DNA of 64,000 nt from Symsagittifera roscoffensis (GCF_963678635.1 NC_087062.1:19829789-19893788), one strand, 5' to 3'; counted from the stretch's first letter, positions 11,499 to 24,041 are shown. The notes: generated from the letters alone by a model not told the origin. Numbers and translations: made by a program.

Positions 11499-11791
11499 CT
11501 TCCTTGCCTCCCCCTAGACACGTCATTCGTCCCGACCATCAGAGTTACCGTGTAAACTCTTGCCGTCCCTAGCATCTCAAGTTTTGCCAACATCTGTGGC
11601 GTCGCAGCTCCAGCGAAACTCAAGATCCCCGTTTGCCAATGGGATTGAATCCGGGTCAGCACCCGCAACAAGCTGTCCCCTATGATCAGGTGGACCGCCC
11701 CCTCTGGCACACGTGGCTGCGTGAGGTATTCCACCCAAGCCGCGTCATGGAAGCAATCCCTCCTGACTCTCTGCGCCGTGCTCCAATCCAT
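11495..11791 (-). pseudogene. Element 1 ORF2 fragment, SGNH/GDSL hydrolase blocks I-III
   Basis: 98 codons containing block I I-I-G-D-S-L (about 11684-11667, Ser is the expected nucleophile), block II S-F-A-G, and block III V-G-T-N-D (about 11533-11519). Order and spacing fit the SGNH hydrolase superfamily (carbohydrate, lipid or peptide-ester hydrolases), best known in mobile elements from ORF1 proteins of CR1/L2-type LINEs. It is in frame with 12922-11816 across a TAA at 11816-11818 and ends in a frameshift. Confidence 0.8.
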
Positions 11792-11815
11792 ACGATTGTG
11801 CCTGTGGTATCTGCC

Positions 11816-12922
11816 TTATGTGTTCTTCTTGTAACTTGAGATCACCACACTCCTGACAGGTTGCTCCCTCCACGTCGAGGGTAGCTCCACTCTTGCTGGA
11901 CTCTCACGACTCCTTAGCTGTAGCCTCTTGTTCAATTCTTTCAGTCGTGACGAGCTACCGCTCACCTGACTACTACTCGGGGTTGAACTTGGGGTATACT
12001 CATGCAGCGCGACGTCCATCAATGGGCGTATTGTTTGTGTCTCTAGGCCACGCAGGAAGGACGTTGGTTCAGTTGGTATCCACACTTCCAACCCCTCATT
12101 CATATGCTCTTGAGCCGCGCGATCAAGGTTAAATCGTCCCTTCGATCTGGGAGCTTCGTCCACCTCCATACGCGACTCTGGCCTTGAGCCGGTAACCATC
12201 CGCTCCTTGGGCCTAGCCCCTTTCTGCATGTCAAGCTCGCGTTGTCGTTGCTGGATCCTCTCAAGCTCCGACTTCAGCTGCTCACAATTCGCGGCATTCT
12301 CTCGCACTCTTTGTTCTTGTAGATGCTCAGCTTTCAACATATCCAGTTCCCTCCGTGCTTGGTCCTTTTCGACGACCGCTTGATCCCTCTCCAGTTTCGC
12401 CTGATCTCTCTCAAGCTTCGCTTGATCCCGGTCGAGGTTCGCCTTGTTCCTCTCCCGCTGAGTCCTCTCAAGCTCTCTCTTCATGATACTGAGGTCCGGA
12501 TACGCTTCCCCCGTTTGTTGCGCTCGCGACATCGATGGCATCTTACTCGTGCTCTGGCCTGTAGATCTGGCTGATGGTCTGATCGGTAGTGGGAACTCCT
12601 CTGCGCCATACTCGGTATTGTTGCTCAAGCCAGGGTTCCTTGCCAAGTTGAATCCCCTTATTCTTCCATCCACATTCCAGGACAGCCATCTGGTTTGCTC
12701 TTGGTTGGATATTCCATCGGTGGTGTAGCCGACCATCAAAACCGCTTCTGTTGCAGACTCCCGGCATTCGTCCTGTTCCTCCAACTGAAGGATGGCATTC
12801 AGCATCACCGCCATTCTCTCATCCACTTGAGTGTAATCCAGGTCCCTCAGGCGTCTGTACAACTCATCAAGTGTGGGCCTTTTCAGAGCCGATGGCATGG
12901 ACTTCCAGAATCGATCTGCCAT
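11816..12922 (-). pseudogene. Element 1 ORF2, N-terminal helical and coiled-coil region
   Basis: 368 codons from the true ORF2 start (ATG at 12922; equivalent to 60771 in element 3). Residues 1-110 are a conserved domain beginning MADRFWKS, unrecognised. Residues about 150-250 form a coiled coil with tandem heptads of the type LERDQAK. A serine-rich linker follows. A TAA at 11816-11818 interrupts the frame; element 3 has a glutamate codon there. A coiled coil before an SGNH domain suggests oligomerisation, as in LINE ORF1 proteins. Confidence 0.85.
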
Positions 12923-13387
12923 TTCTGTAACTTCCAGGTGATCTTGAGTATTAGAAACTTGAGTAATACCTTAGCAACTTGAGTATTACCTTAGCAACTT
13001 GAGTCTGAACTTCTTGAAGCGTTGTTCAACTTGCGTGTTCGTTCAAGGACTTCCTTTCTTTCAATTGAATGCAGTTGGGTAGTCAATTTGACTTTACCAA
13101 ATCAATCTGAAAATAACACCCGATTTTTAGACTAACAGGCTATGTTCCTAGCCTAAAAACCCCCCTTGCCACTATTATTAAAACCCTTTCCTTTTCGTCC
13201 TACTAAAATAGTTCAATTGGAAATTTTCTAAAAACATGCAGATTCATTTTATGTTTTAGCACCATCAATCATTTAAAATTTAATTGTCATGCCAATCACC
13301 TTTAAGATCCTTTTACCTGTTTTGTACCCCCACACCTAACTCGAGGTTCTCCCCTCATACCCAAATCGAGACCCCCGTGTACCCGAC
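12923..13387 (-). other. Spacer between pol and ORF2 of element 1
   Basis: About 465 bp without ORFs. Near the ORF2 end it has three or four imperfect repeats of about 20 bp with the core CTCAAGTTGCTAAGGTA (minus strand, about 12945-13010). A TTACAG precedes the ORF2 ATG by two bases and could be a splice acceptor for a subgenomic message. Element 3 has the same layout (60251-60770). Confidence 0.5.
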
Positions 13388-13915
13388 TCAGGCGATGCTC
13401 AAGTAGTATTTCTTATGAAGATGTACCATTATCTCAGTTTCTGCGAAGACCACGTGTAGGATAGCGTACAATTCCCTTGGGCTCAATTTGCCCCTGTTTG
13501 GGTCATACACCGGCATTGATACCTCCGTTATCCCTCTTTCAATCATGAAGTCTCGTAGTCTTGTTAGTGCCAACATCACGTGTTCGGGATCGATCGTGTT
13601 CCTGTCATTGACCCTCGTCACTAGGAAGCACAGGTATTTGCCCGGGACTTGTGCTACTGATGGTGGAAGCGCAGCCATTCCTCCCAGCCCCGGTCTCTGT
13701 CTAAACAGAAACTCCGCATTCTGGTACTCTCTCTTGAAGTCAGCCTCCAGTCTTGATTTGAAACTCATGTCCGCCGTGATACAGATTGCACTAGTCCTGT
13801 CTGACAGAATGAAGTCACTATCCGTTATCAGGATATTTTCCGAGTATTCGTTTGGTATTTCAAACTTCGTTTTGAAATTCCGTCCTATGGTAGGCTCGGC
13901 CGCCTCCCCATCCAA
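13388..13915 (-). pseudogene. Element 1 pol C-terminus, macro-like domain
   Basis: 175 codons equivalent to residues about 1750-1929 of the element 3 pol polyprotein. The order of features fits a small macro domain of the OARD1/TARG1 kind: a D-x-D-F opening strand, an A-I-C-I-T-A-D-M strand, an F-K-R-E-Y helix end, a K-Y-L-C-F-L-V-T-R strand, an L-x-x-L-R-D-F helix and an S-M-P-V-Y-D strand, then a V-V-F helix. The glycine-rich loop of active ADP-ribose hydrolases is replaced by D-P-N-R-G, so catalysis is uncertain. It is out of frame with the preceding integrase fragment. Confidence 0.75.
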
Positions 13916-14041
13916 TTCCAGTCCGCTCGTTTATCTCACTTCCCTGAGTTTCTTCATCATTAAATTTTCGGTGTGGGTAAGTCGTACCCCCACTCCCCGG
14001 ACAAAAATATTTATCGACGTCCCCGATGATGATGCTGGGTC

Positions 14042-14992
14042 TCAATTATCTGGCGGAATGTCGAGCGGCCTGTCTGTTGCCGTCCAGCCGAAAAGAGGAT
14101 TCTCCGTTTTCATGTGCTTTCCCGCTGATATGTCAACTTGTTGTATGCTTTGTCCTTCGTCGCTTCCGTTCTTGACGTCGCGCATCCATTCTAATATCCT
14201 CAGGTTCGTATTCTCCCTCCTCTCTATCTCGCTCTGTTCTAGATCCGTCTCCCGCTCCGGTGTCGAGTAGTCTTCCTGTGGGTAGTGTTCATTATCATTG
14301 ATGATTTGCCATTCACCATCTGCCGCCAGCTCGCCCACACTTAGTAGTTCTTTGCCTAGGTGGTCGGGCTGTATCTTATCAATCAGGAAATTGTCCCCAT
14401 ACCTGTTATACCTCATGCCTGTTCGTTTGCGATTGCCACTCCTTGTCCCCGCTGGTATTGGTAAGTCTAGTTCTGTCCACTTCGGCACCTCTTCCTGCTC
14501 CTGATCGTTCCAGTCTTCTTCCACAAACGATTCCGCTTCAGAGTCCGCTTCTATTTTTTCATTGTCCTCCAAACTCAAGTTCTCATTGCCATCATTCTTC
14601 TCTCTGATGCCTTTTTCGTTCACTTCACATGCTGGCTCCACCAATAGGTACTCGAGTCCCTCCATGTCCTTTGGTATACACCAGTCCTCTGGAGATGGGA
14701 CATGAGGCTTCAGGTTCTCATAATGTGCTGCTCGCCCAGTACTCAAGCGGTAGAACCGTCCTTGTTGATGTACTTCCGTTATCATGAATGGTCCTCTCCA
14801 TTTCTTGAGTAGTTTCTTCGTCCCTTTGGGTGGTATGACATTCTGGAAAACCCACACGTACTGGCCCACTTCATATGGCTTCGCCTGTAATATCCTTTCA
14901 TCATTTTTCTTGCGCCGTCTCATTTGCGCTTGCGCAGTGTTCCTCCTGCATAGCTCGTTTATTTCCTGCTGTCTCCTGATCGCTTCTTTCAC
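14042..14992 (-). pseudogene. Element 1 integrase C-terminal region with GPF module
   Basis: 316 codons. Contains the W-R-G-P-F-M-I GPY/F-type motif near residue 65, typical of the C-terminal end of Ty3/gypsy integrases, then a long acidic tail. Ends at a TGA (14042-14044) where element 3 has a serine codon. Shifted in frame against 15288-15043 by expansion of a CT repeat at about 15055-15072. Confidence 0.85.
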
Positions 14993-15042
14993 GTAAGCTT
15001 GAGGCGACGTCCTCTTCCCTTCATATTCCGGGTAAAAGAATG

Positions 15043-15288
15043 TCAGGGGGCATTGCTCTCTCTCTCTCTGCCTGTCAACATCATGAAAGGACTGATGCCC
15101 GTTGTTGAGTGTTGAGTACTGTTGTATGCCCCTACGACTTGCTGCAGATGTTTTTCCCAGTCTGTCATGTATCTTGAGCAGTATACCCTCAGCATGTTCA
15201 CCAACGTTCTATTCTGTCTCTCTACCAGCCCGTTGACCTGAGGAGGGTAAGTCGTTGAGTGTGCTTGAGCAATATGTGACCTCTTCAT
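15043..15288 (-). pseudogene. Element 1 integrase core, second half
   Basis: 81 codons holding the catalytic glutamate of the D,D-35-E core in N-G-L-V-E-R-Q. The usual Y-H-P-Q-T before it is altered to Y-P-P-Q-V. Separated from 16518-15292 by an in-frame TAA (15292-15294). Ends out of frame in a CT microsatellite. Confidence 0.8.
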
Positions 15289-15291
15289 TAA

Positions 15292-16518
15292 TTATTTAGT
15301 CAAGTCCCCCACAAAGGCCTTGCCGTTGTCTGACTGAAAAGTCATTGGACAACCATACCTCGATATCCAATGGGTTATCAATTGGTCACAAGTCTCCTCT
15401 GCCGAAGCTGTCTGACACGGCACCGCTTCTGCCAGCTTTGTGAAGTGGTCAATTATAAACAGTATCTGGTTATACCCCGACTCCGTCATGCAGATCTTCT
15501 GATGTTCTATCTGCACCACTTCATTAAATTCCGAGCTTTCCACCGACTTGAGTGGGAATTTCATCTTCCTTGGGTCTTTCACTTGCAGGCATGCCAGGCA
15601 TGCATTCACCCACCTCTCGCAAGCTTTCCTCAATCCTGGCCAATCGAACCTGTGAAGTATTCTTTGTTGCACCTTGTCTATCCCCTGGTGCCCCATCTGA
15701 TCGTGCGATCTGAACAGCACCTCTGTCTGATACAATTGTGGTAATATGATGAGGTTGTGTTTGTGTAATACCTTCTCCTCGTCTTTTCTCTTGCATGCTA
15801 CCACCCCGTCAGCTGTGTGATAGAGTAACTCTTTCCTTTCTTTGTAGAACTGGCTCAGGATCTTGTAGCTGTCTTCTTCAAGTTCCCCTTTCTCCTTGGA
15901 CCCCATTCGGATCCATTTGGAGAGGTTACTTGTCATCTTGTCATTCTTCTGGGCTCTTACCAGGTCCGACAGCCTATATCTCGCCTTGACATGTTCCAGA
16001 TTTGTTCTGACATTTGAGTTGCATGATAGTTCCCTGAATGGTTTCCTCGAAACTGCAATTCTTTCGAGTTCTTCACCTCCTCGTACTTCCTGTACAACCA
16101 AGTTGAAGGTTCCTGAGGACGGATCTGTGTGTAATTCCCTGTCGCGGTGTCTAATCTTTTCTTCTGCCAATATCATGCAGAGACTATCTTGATTGTCGCT
16201 GCTCTCGTCCGAGTCCTCATCCCACATTTTACACTCCCCGGGAAAATTTCCTCCTTCAGTATCTCCTTCCTCCGTGGACGTGGACCACTCCCCGGACTCT
16301 TGACCTAGTCCCAGGTATTCAGCCTCTTCCTTGAACTCCACTCTCTTTTTCCTAACCCGAGTCTGTCCAAGTATGTCGACCGGGATTTTTTCAACCAGTG
16401 ACTGCACGACTTGCTTCCCATCAGGGTTAGTCACCTTCGAGGTGCTTCCATCACTAACCATCCCGCTCTTTCGCATTATTGTGACCTCTGGTTCCTCCTT
16501 ACCCTTTTCTTGGATCAC
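15292..16518 (-). pseudogene. Element 1 pol linker, integrase HHCC domain and first half of core
   Basis: 408 codons. After a long acidic linker come the zinc-binding HHCC residues (S-H-D-Q-M-G-H and A-C-L-A-C) and the core up to S-D-N-G. The first catalytic Asp of the core is replaced: I-E-H-Q (about 15502-15513) instead of I-D-H-Q as in elements 2 and 3. About 37 residues of linker present in element 3 (57540-57650) are missing. An in-frame TAA separates it from the RT fragment. Confidence 0.85.
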
Positions 16519-16545
16519 GGGCTTATCATCTGCTAGTTTCTCGAG

Positions 16546-18267
16546 TTACTTCTTTAAGTCATCGTCTATTTGTGTCTCTCCCGTCTCCACCTGGTTAAGA
16601 TCATAGCCTTTTGCCTTGAGCGTCTCCCTCACGATCTTTGACATGAGCATTATCCCTATCGGCATCCCTCGGTTCTTTTTCAAGATTGTTTTCTCCGGAG
16701 TTTCCTTTGGTAATTCGGGGTGATCTTCTATTGGTTTGCCTGATTTGTCCAACCATCTCGTGAGTGGAAGACTGTCGTACGTTTCCTTATCCATGAAGGA
16801 GAAGCCATCCTTGATCTCAGGTCTATCTGCCTCCCTCTGTTCTTGTCTCTCGTAGAACTCCGTCTTCTTACTCAAGCTGTCAGCGTTTTGATGTTTGTCT
16901 CGAGTTCTATGCTCAATTATCATGTTGTATCCATCCAGGCGAACTATCCACCTCCCAATGTAATTTTGGTCCATTGAGTACGTTTTCAGCCAGCTTAGTG
17001 CCCTGTTGTCGACTCGCAGCTTGAATGGTTCGCTGCCTAGGTATGCTCTATATTTCTCGACAAAGGTAACCACCGCGAACATCTCCGCTTTCGGTGCCCC
17101 GTACTTCATTTCCGTGTCACTTAGGACTTTGCTCCCGTACGCTATTGGTCTCAAGACTGTTTTCCCGTTCCACTCTTGTTGCTGATGGAGAATTCCAGAA
17201 ATCGCTACTACCGACGCATCCGTATCCAGCACGTACATCCCTTTCTCTGTTGGCATCCCTAGTACTAGTGCCTCGCACAACTCTTTCTTTATTCTCTGGA
17301 ATGACTCTTCTGCTGCGTTGTTCCACGTGAACTTCTTGCCCTTGTGTCTCATTAACTGTTGCATCGGGTAAACCTTGTCCGCATAGCTTTTGATGAATTC
17401 TCTGTAGTAATTTGCAAAACCCAGGAAGCTCATCAATTGGTGTTCCGTTTTTGGCGATTTCCAAGTTAGAACTGCTTCTACTGCGTCTGGATCTGGTCTG
17501 ATGCCGTGTCCGTCCACCATCCTGCCCAAGTATTTTATCGAATCCTTGAGTATCTCACACTTTGATGGTTTGCACTTTAGCCCCGACCTCTTCATACACG
17601 CAAATACTTCGTCAAGTCTCTCAATGTGGTCTTCCAGTGTGGGTGTCGCTATTACCACGTCATCCACATAGCACATTACCAGATTGCCGTACTTCTTCGT
17701 CACGCCTATCAGCTCGTGTGCCATCGACCGCTCAAATGTGGCAGTGGCATTGCAAAGACCAAACGGCATCCGTTTCCATTGAAACAGACCCAACTCGCAG
17801 GCAAACCCTGTCTTGTCCCTATCCTGCTTCCTGAATGGTACCTGCCAAAAGGCCGAACCTAAATCAAGAGTCGTAAAAATTTTTGCATCACCTAACTTCG
17901 AGAGGCACTCATCAATCCTAGGTATGGGATAGGCATCCTTCACCGTGACGGAGTTCAGGTATCGAAAGTCACAACAAAATCTCAACTGGTCGCCTTTCTT
18001 TTTGGCCATCACTACTCCACACGCCCACGGTGATTTGGATGGTTCTATCATATCATACTCTAGTAGCGTTTCAATCTCCTTTCTACACGCATCCGATTTG
18101 TGCGGGGTCATGCGCCTCGCCCCCTCCCTGTGCGGTATTGCGTTTTCCTCAAGTTCTATTTCATGCTCAACAAAATTACAACACCCGATGTCTGCCTTAT
18201 GTCTTGAAAAAACTTCCTCGTTCCGTTCTAGTACGTCCGTGATGGCTTCGAGCTGTTCGTCCGTCAT
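16546..18267 (-). pseudogene. Element 1 reverse transcriptase and RNase H
   Basis: 573 codons. Carries RT with the catalytic Y-V-D-D box, followed by a Ty3/gypsy-type RNase H with D-T-D-A-S and a later R-V-D-N-R. A few otherwise invariant positions are changed (for example A-T-F-E-R-S for A-T-F-Q-R-L). It is the longest intact piece of element 1 and ends at a TAA in a position where element 3 reads leucine. Confidence 0.9.
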
Positions 18268-18318
18268 TTTGCCCCTAAATGTTCGATCTCCTGTAGGACC
18301 GGTTTATCACTCTGCATT

Positions 18319-19434
18319 TCATCTAGTGTTGGCCGTTCCCAAAAATAGCCCATCATCTGTCTCTGATTTAAGTGATTTCACAAGACCTGATGAACCTTTT
18401 ATTTTCTTCAATCGTCTCAAGATACAAATTTTGTCCCTATGATTGGGACAATCAACAACTTCATTTTGTTTATGGTTTTCAGTCATTTCATAACGAGTTT
18501 TTACGGGTAAAGCATATCCCAGTTTCCTCCCCCTCTGCATCGTGATTGGTATGTCAAGGGTATTCAACAAGACACTGACGCAGAGACCAATCTTCGTTAT
18601 CGAGAAGGATCTTCCTAAAACAGCAGCACTTTGACTATTTGGATTTGGGACTACGCATACCTGCTTGTTGTCACTTAGTTCATTGTAATTTTTCATTCGT
18701 AAGCTTACGATCGCCGCTTCGTTCGCCTTTAGCCTCACTCTCCTACTCAAGAATACCGGTGCTTTGGTCTCATTTGCCATTATTAAATTTACCGGTTTGA
18801 TTCCGTACCTCCTATCCGGGTTCCGTATCTTGAACATTGCGTTGTTTAGATCAATCGCTGCATCAAAGTTCCTGATGAAGTCTCTGCCTAAAATGAATTG
18901 GTCAGACTCATCTAGGTTTTCTACCACAAGAAAGCTCATCCACAGGTTGCGTTCCCCCAGATTTAGGGCTATTATCGGCGTTCTGCCCAACACCCGCAAC
19001 GCCCCTTTGTTTGCAGCTGACAACCGTATTCTTGAATCTATCAAATCATTTTTGTTGAAGCCCATTCGTTCCCAAGTTTCGATTGGCATGACACTCAAGA
19101 CCACTCCTGTAACAAGTAACCCACGTAACTGAGTCTTCTTGCCACTTATGTCGAGCACATGTGCTGTCATATCTGCCTCTGTCCCGATGTGCATTGCATC
19201 TTCCTCAAGCATGGCGCAGTGTCCAATCGATCTCACTTTCAACTCTTCTCTTCCCACGTAGATTTTCCCTATTAGATCTTCATCACATGTTATCATTGTT
19301 TTCGTATAGATGTTGATCCCATCTATATTTAGCATCACCTCATGTGGACCATAAGCTTCTGTGTACCTGTTATCAACTCGGACTGACTTGCTACCCCCTC
19401 TCGTGAGTAGTGCCCTCAATGCTCTAGAAGTCAT
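18319..19434 (-). pseudogene. Element 1 protease region
   Basis: 371 codons containing the retropepsin-like aspartic protease fold. The active-site triad D-T-G is V-T-G here (L-L-V-T-G, about 19117-19105), so this copy would be catalytically dead. The flap-like and I-L-G-R-D-F segments are kept. It is in the same frame as gag, separated from it by a TAA at 19444-19446, and loses frame at a small deletion near 18340. Confidence 0.85.
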
Positions 19435-19443
19435 TTGTGGGGT

Positions 19444-20394
19444 TTAACCCCTCAAGTAATCTGTGTACGCATCAATGTGCATTATTGTCTGGTCACTTGG
19501 TTCGCTCAAGTTTCTCGTTACCTCATGGCCGCCCACAGTGATTATTGACATTATTCTTGCCCCGATCTTTGTTATACCGAATGGCTTCCCCGTCACCATC
19601 TTTACAGTGTTGCAGTTTCCATTTTTTGTCGACCCCGCTACAGCCTCTGGTATTGATTGCGAGCAACCTAATACCTCGTTCATTTTCTGTCTTTCGATCT
19701 CTTGCCTCAGCCGTTGTTCTATTTCTTTCGCCGCCAGGTCCTGTTTCACTTTGTTGTTAGCTTCCGCCGTCGCCTTCTCATAATTTATCTTTAGAGCGTT
19801 CCTTGCCGTGGCCTCTGTTGCACTATTAACTTGCGTTACAGCTTTCACTGTTTTCGTCAGCAGTTCCGCACTTGGTGTTTCTAGATTTTTCGTTTCAAAT
19901 TCACCTTGTCTATTTCTCTGCTTCTGTACCGCTGCTAACGCCAACTTGTGTTTTGGATGACTCTGATTCTTGACTGCCTCCCAGAACAACGGACAGTCCA
20001 TCCTGAAGTGCCCCTCTTGGTTGCAGAAGAAGCATCTTGCACCTATTTTGATGATCAAGCCACTATAGAACTCGTGTTCCTCCATCTGGCTCATATCTTC
20101 CTCATCGGGTGCATATCCCAAACTTTTCATGCCCTGCTTGTATGTCGTGCAATCCGCCACATGATGGTCAGCTGACCCACAGTTCACGCATGATCTGCGT
20201 TTGTCCTTGTCATCTCTGGGCTTGTACCATGACGACCTTTGTGGCTGACTCCCCCCTTGCGTATTCCTGTTATCTGAGTACGAGTATTTCTTGGGTTTCA
20301 TAAGCATGTACTCTCTTGACTTCTGCCTCATCTCTTCTGGAGTTGGTGCACTGTCTTTCGACAATGTGTAGTATGTTGCTAACATCGTTCTCAA
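19444..20394 (-). pseudogene. Element 1 gag, zinc-knuckle part
   Basis: 316 codons covering the end of capsid and two zinc knuckles of the form C-X2-C-X4-H-X4-C, the second one being C-F-F-C...H...C. A TAG at about 20424-20426 (S-stop-F-I-D, lysine in element 3) separates it from the upstream capsid part, and a TAA separates it from the protease. Confidence 0.88.
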
Positions 20395-20586
20395 GTCATC
20401 ACTCTTTACCCCATCAATGAACTACGAGGCGATGCTGAAGTTCATTCTATTGGTTGATTCTTCCGGGTCACTCCTTCGTCTCAAGCTCTCAAGATCATCT
20501 AAGAATCTGTCTATCGATTCATCGTCCCTTTGCCTTCTCTTTTCAAATCGCATCATCGCTTGATGACCCTTCATGCCTGACCCGAA

Positions 20587-21084
20587 TCAATTTAACAAAA
20601 TTGCGAAGATTTTGTCCGCTGTGTCGCGTTCCTCTTCCTTCTTCGCAAGCACGCATTTCAATGCCGTGCCTTCCAGGTTGCTCAGTATTGCTGTGCATGC
20701 TTGCCTCTCATCGTTCAAGTTGTCTTGTTCCAAGTGCAACCTCATGACTTCTACCCAAGTGTCAATGCATCCGTCTGAATCATCTTTGAAATCTTTCGGT
20801 TTCTTGAAAGTTTTCCTGGATTTGTTGCTTCCTCTGTCACTCGAGTCGGTGTTTTTTGTGGCGAAGGCTTCTAGTGTCCTGTTCATCATTTCCCAGGTGC
20901 TTGCCCATGTCATGACATCCGGTCCCACGTTTTTGTGAGTCATGGAGTCCCCTGGACCACTGGTTGTGTTCGTTGTTCCACTTTCCATAATCGCCTTGCC
21001 CCCACGATGCTGTACTCGCAGCCTCCCGGGGTACTGGTAACGGTGTTGACTATCGTTTGTTTCTTTGTGGATCCACGAATTCAT
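20587..21084 (-). pseudogene. Element 1 gag, capsid fragment
   Basis: 165 codons of the retrotransposon capsid (retrotrans_gag type), with W-A-S-T-W-E-M-M and G-C-I-D-T-W-V-E-V segments shared with elements 2 and 3. Terminated by CGA-to-TGA at 20587-20589. Starts in a frame different from the gag N-terminus, so a frameshift lies near 21050-21084. Confidence 0.85.
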
Positions 21085-22111
21085 CTCTATTACCTTGTGT
21101 CCGCTCCGCCGCTGGCCTGTCTTGTGGCGTTGAATTCCTCAAGATAGCGTCTAACTTTGTCTGTATTGCACTTGAGCTCTCAGCCTGGTCCCTACTCATC
21201 GTATCCATTCTCGTTTCCAAACTCCCCAACTGGCTATTCACTGCGTCATATCGCTGCTTCATTTCTCGCATGTCTTTTCTGATGTTCTTGTCTCGCTCTT
21301 CATCAGTGGTGTCTATTTTGTCCGACATCTGCTGAAGCTTTTCCTCTGTTGCTCTCGCTAGATGGAAATAGCTGTCCAGGTATTCATGTTTGTTGTTTCT
21401 TATTTCCTTCCTTATCACATCTCTATCCTCTTCGCTGTGCTTCAGTTTCTCGTCTATCTGATCTAGCTTCGCCATCAAATCACCTAGCTCAAGAGTAGCT
21501 GTTCCATGGTCCGTTGTTGTCCTGTTGTCGGGACAGTTGTTGGCACAGGTTGTCCTGTTGTTGGTCGCTGTTCCCGGTCTGATCTGATCCTCGTTTTGGT
21601 CGGTGTCTGTCGTTCTCGTGGAAACTGTTCCGAATGTTTTGCCTTTCTCGGCTTTCGCCTCCTCCACTGCCGCGTCTCTCGACTTCATTCCGACCATTAT
21701 CGCCAATCTTTCAGTAAAAGACGTTCTTTTTGCTTGAGACTCGTCCTTCACCGTTTCTGGCGTGTTGCCTGTTGTGTCTTCCACATTGTCTATCGGTGAG
21801 AACTCCATGGGCTTCGGATTAGGTTCTTCCGCATTGGGCATCGGAGTTGACTCTGTCGTTTTCTTTCCCACCTCATCCACACTTTGATCCGGTGTCTCTA
21901 GTTCAATCTCGATGGTGCGTTCTGCTTGTTTCCCTTCCGTGCCCTCTTTTGCTCTGTTCTCTGTATTACTCCTCGTGTTGACCATGCTAACTGAAAAATT
22001 CTTCTTTGTTACCTTTGGACCCATTGATGTCGTTTTACGTAGCGACGAGTTATACTTTGTCTTCGCTTCGGTAGATCTTTTTTCAGCCACCGGTACCCTG
22101 CTCCGCCTCAT
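21050..22111 (-). pseudogene. Element 1 gag N-terminus
   Basis: 353 codons from the gag ATG (22111), matching the element 3 start at 51444 (both MRRSRVPV). A basic start is followed by a charged linker and a coiled-coil-like region near residues 215-300. It runs out of frame at about 21050, before the capsid. Confidence 0.85.
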
Positions 22112-22375
22112 TATTTTTATTTACAATTGTTTCTATTTACAGTATTACTATCTACAACATTCTACTCTAAGGTTAAAACCTCTTTTGACAAAATTGATAA
22201 AAAGAAATTTACAATTTGCTAAAAACAACGTTTCCTGAGCTTTTTGAAATTTCTATATGTTCTTGATCCCTACAGTACCTGATCTTTAGGATTGGATAGT
22301 AAATTTGATTTTGCGATTGGTTACTTCAACCTGTCTTAGTACTCTTTCAGTACCGTCACCCCCTTCTTTATACTG

Positions 22376-22965
22376 TTCCAAGACTTCCTCTCTACTGTCC
22401 CAAGACTATTCAGTGCTGTCCCAGTACTTCTTGTTAGCTTCCCAAGACCACTGTCCCAAGACCCTTGCACTAAGACTACTGTCCCAAGACTACTGTCCCA
22501 AGACTACTGTCCCAAGACTAGTGTCCCAAGACTAGTGTCCCAAGACCACTGTCCCAAGGCTACTGTCCCAAGACTACTGTCCCAAGACTACTGTCCCAAG
22601 ACTAGTGTCCAAGACTACTGTCCCAAGACTACTGTCCCAAGACTACTGTCCCAGGACTAGTGTCCCAAAACTACTGTCCCAAGACTACTGTCCCAAGACT
22701 ACTGTCCCAAGACCACTGTCCCAAGACCACTGTCCCAAGACCAGTGTCCCAAGACTACTGTCCCAAGACTACTGTCCCAAGACCAGTGTCCCAAGACTGT
22801 TTCGTACCAAGACTGCTCCGGTCCAAGACTGTCCCAAGACTGCACCGTCCCAAGACTGTCACAAGACTGCGCTGTCTCGAGACTGTCCCAAGACCGTTAT
22901 GCTCCAAGACTGTCCCCAGACTGCAATGTCCCAAGACTTCTTCGGTACTGTCCCAAGACTTGTCA
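22376..22965 (-). repeat. 14 bp minisatellite in element 1 leader
   Basis: Roughly 30-40 degenerate units of CCCAAGACTACTGT (plus-strand reading), that is, core AGTCTTGGGAC in element orientation. Units vary at the last four bases. Because 14 is not divisible by three, three units give a 14-residue peptide repeat in any open frame, which creates spurious ORFs on both strands. The homologous array in element 3 is longer (50458-51265). Confidence 0.92.
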
Positions 22966-23861
22966 CTAAGTGTCTGGATTTAGGATCTCTTCTTCTTCGT
23001 TGTGGGGACTCTTGAACCACTGTACCGTTTATCACCACTTGAGCTCTAGTAAAAAATTTTCCCAAAATCCTATCTTAATGGCCAAAGCCCAAATACTGAC
23101 CCCCTGTATTTATCTCCCTCTCGTTGTTTCAGGCTATTTGAAACCCTAAATTCCTCGCAGGTATCTTGTGATCACCTGTTCGTTCGTATACCAACAACAA
23201 ATATTCACCAAAACGTAAAAATTTAAACAAGAAAAATTTCAAAAACAGAGAGATGAACCCACCTAAAATTCAAGGTTGACAGATGTCAATCTTTGTCCGA
23301 AAAAATGTCTGGTACCCGATTGCCACGCGTTTTCCTCCCCCCTGCTAGCGATCTTATGGGGTATCACAAAAACTGTCTATGTCCTTTCTCCTTACCGATC
23401 CGACCAGGGTACCTACCTTAACTCGATGTTAAATTTGGATATCCGCTTCTTATAACCAACGCGTGTAAGTATCTAATGTAACTAAATCGACGATGCCGAA
23501 CAATTAGTTACTCTAACGTGTCCCCCTTTTTACAATTTGCAACCGCTAACCTCTCACCTAACCAGCCCCCCTTCTAACCTCCCCCCTCTTTAGCCCCCCT
23601 CTTAAGCCGAAAAAACCCTTAAGCGCCGGTTGCTAAACCTCTCGAGAGAAAACCGTAGACCTGTTTCCAGGCCTGCTTGTTTAAAAACTTCCTCAAAACA
23701 ATGGGGCTCCGCTTATCCAATTTTACACTTATCTCCTATAATGTAATGTGGATTTTAACGATACCCGTTTGCCCAACTTGACAACACCCCTGTACGTCCT
23801 CTTGTAGTGATCCCGTGCTGGTTGTCTCCGTTGACGTGCACTGCACTTTGACAGCAGCATC

Positions 23862-24041
23862 ACCTTCCCACTTGGCTGGTCACCTCTTCCAGTCAAGTTT
23901 CCTGGCGGTTCAGCTCAGTCCCTCTGAACCACTTTCCCACTCGGCTGGTCACCTCTCCCAGTCAAGTCTCCTAGTGTTCCGGTTCAGTCCTTGTGAACCA
24001 CCTTCCCACTCGGCTGGTCACCTTTTCCAGTCAAGTCTCCT
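23862..24041 (-). repeat. 69-70 bp tandem repeat in element 1 leader
   Basis: About 2.6 copies with period 69 (the GGCTGGTCACCT word recurs at 23874, 23943 and 24012). Homologous to the 70 bp repeat at 49410-49599 in element 3. Confidence 0.85.

Noticed and set aside
4270-12922. ORF2 as a retroviral envelope gene
   Set aside because: No signal peptide, no furin-like site plus fusion peptide, and no C-terminal membrane anchor are seen; SGNH blocks and a coiled coil are present instead.
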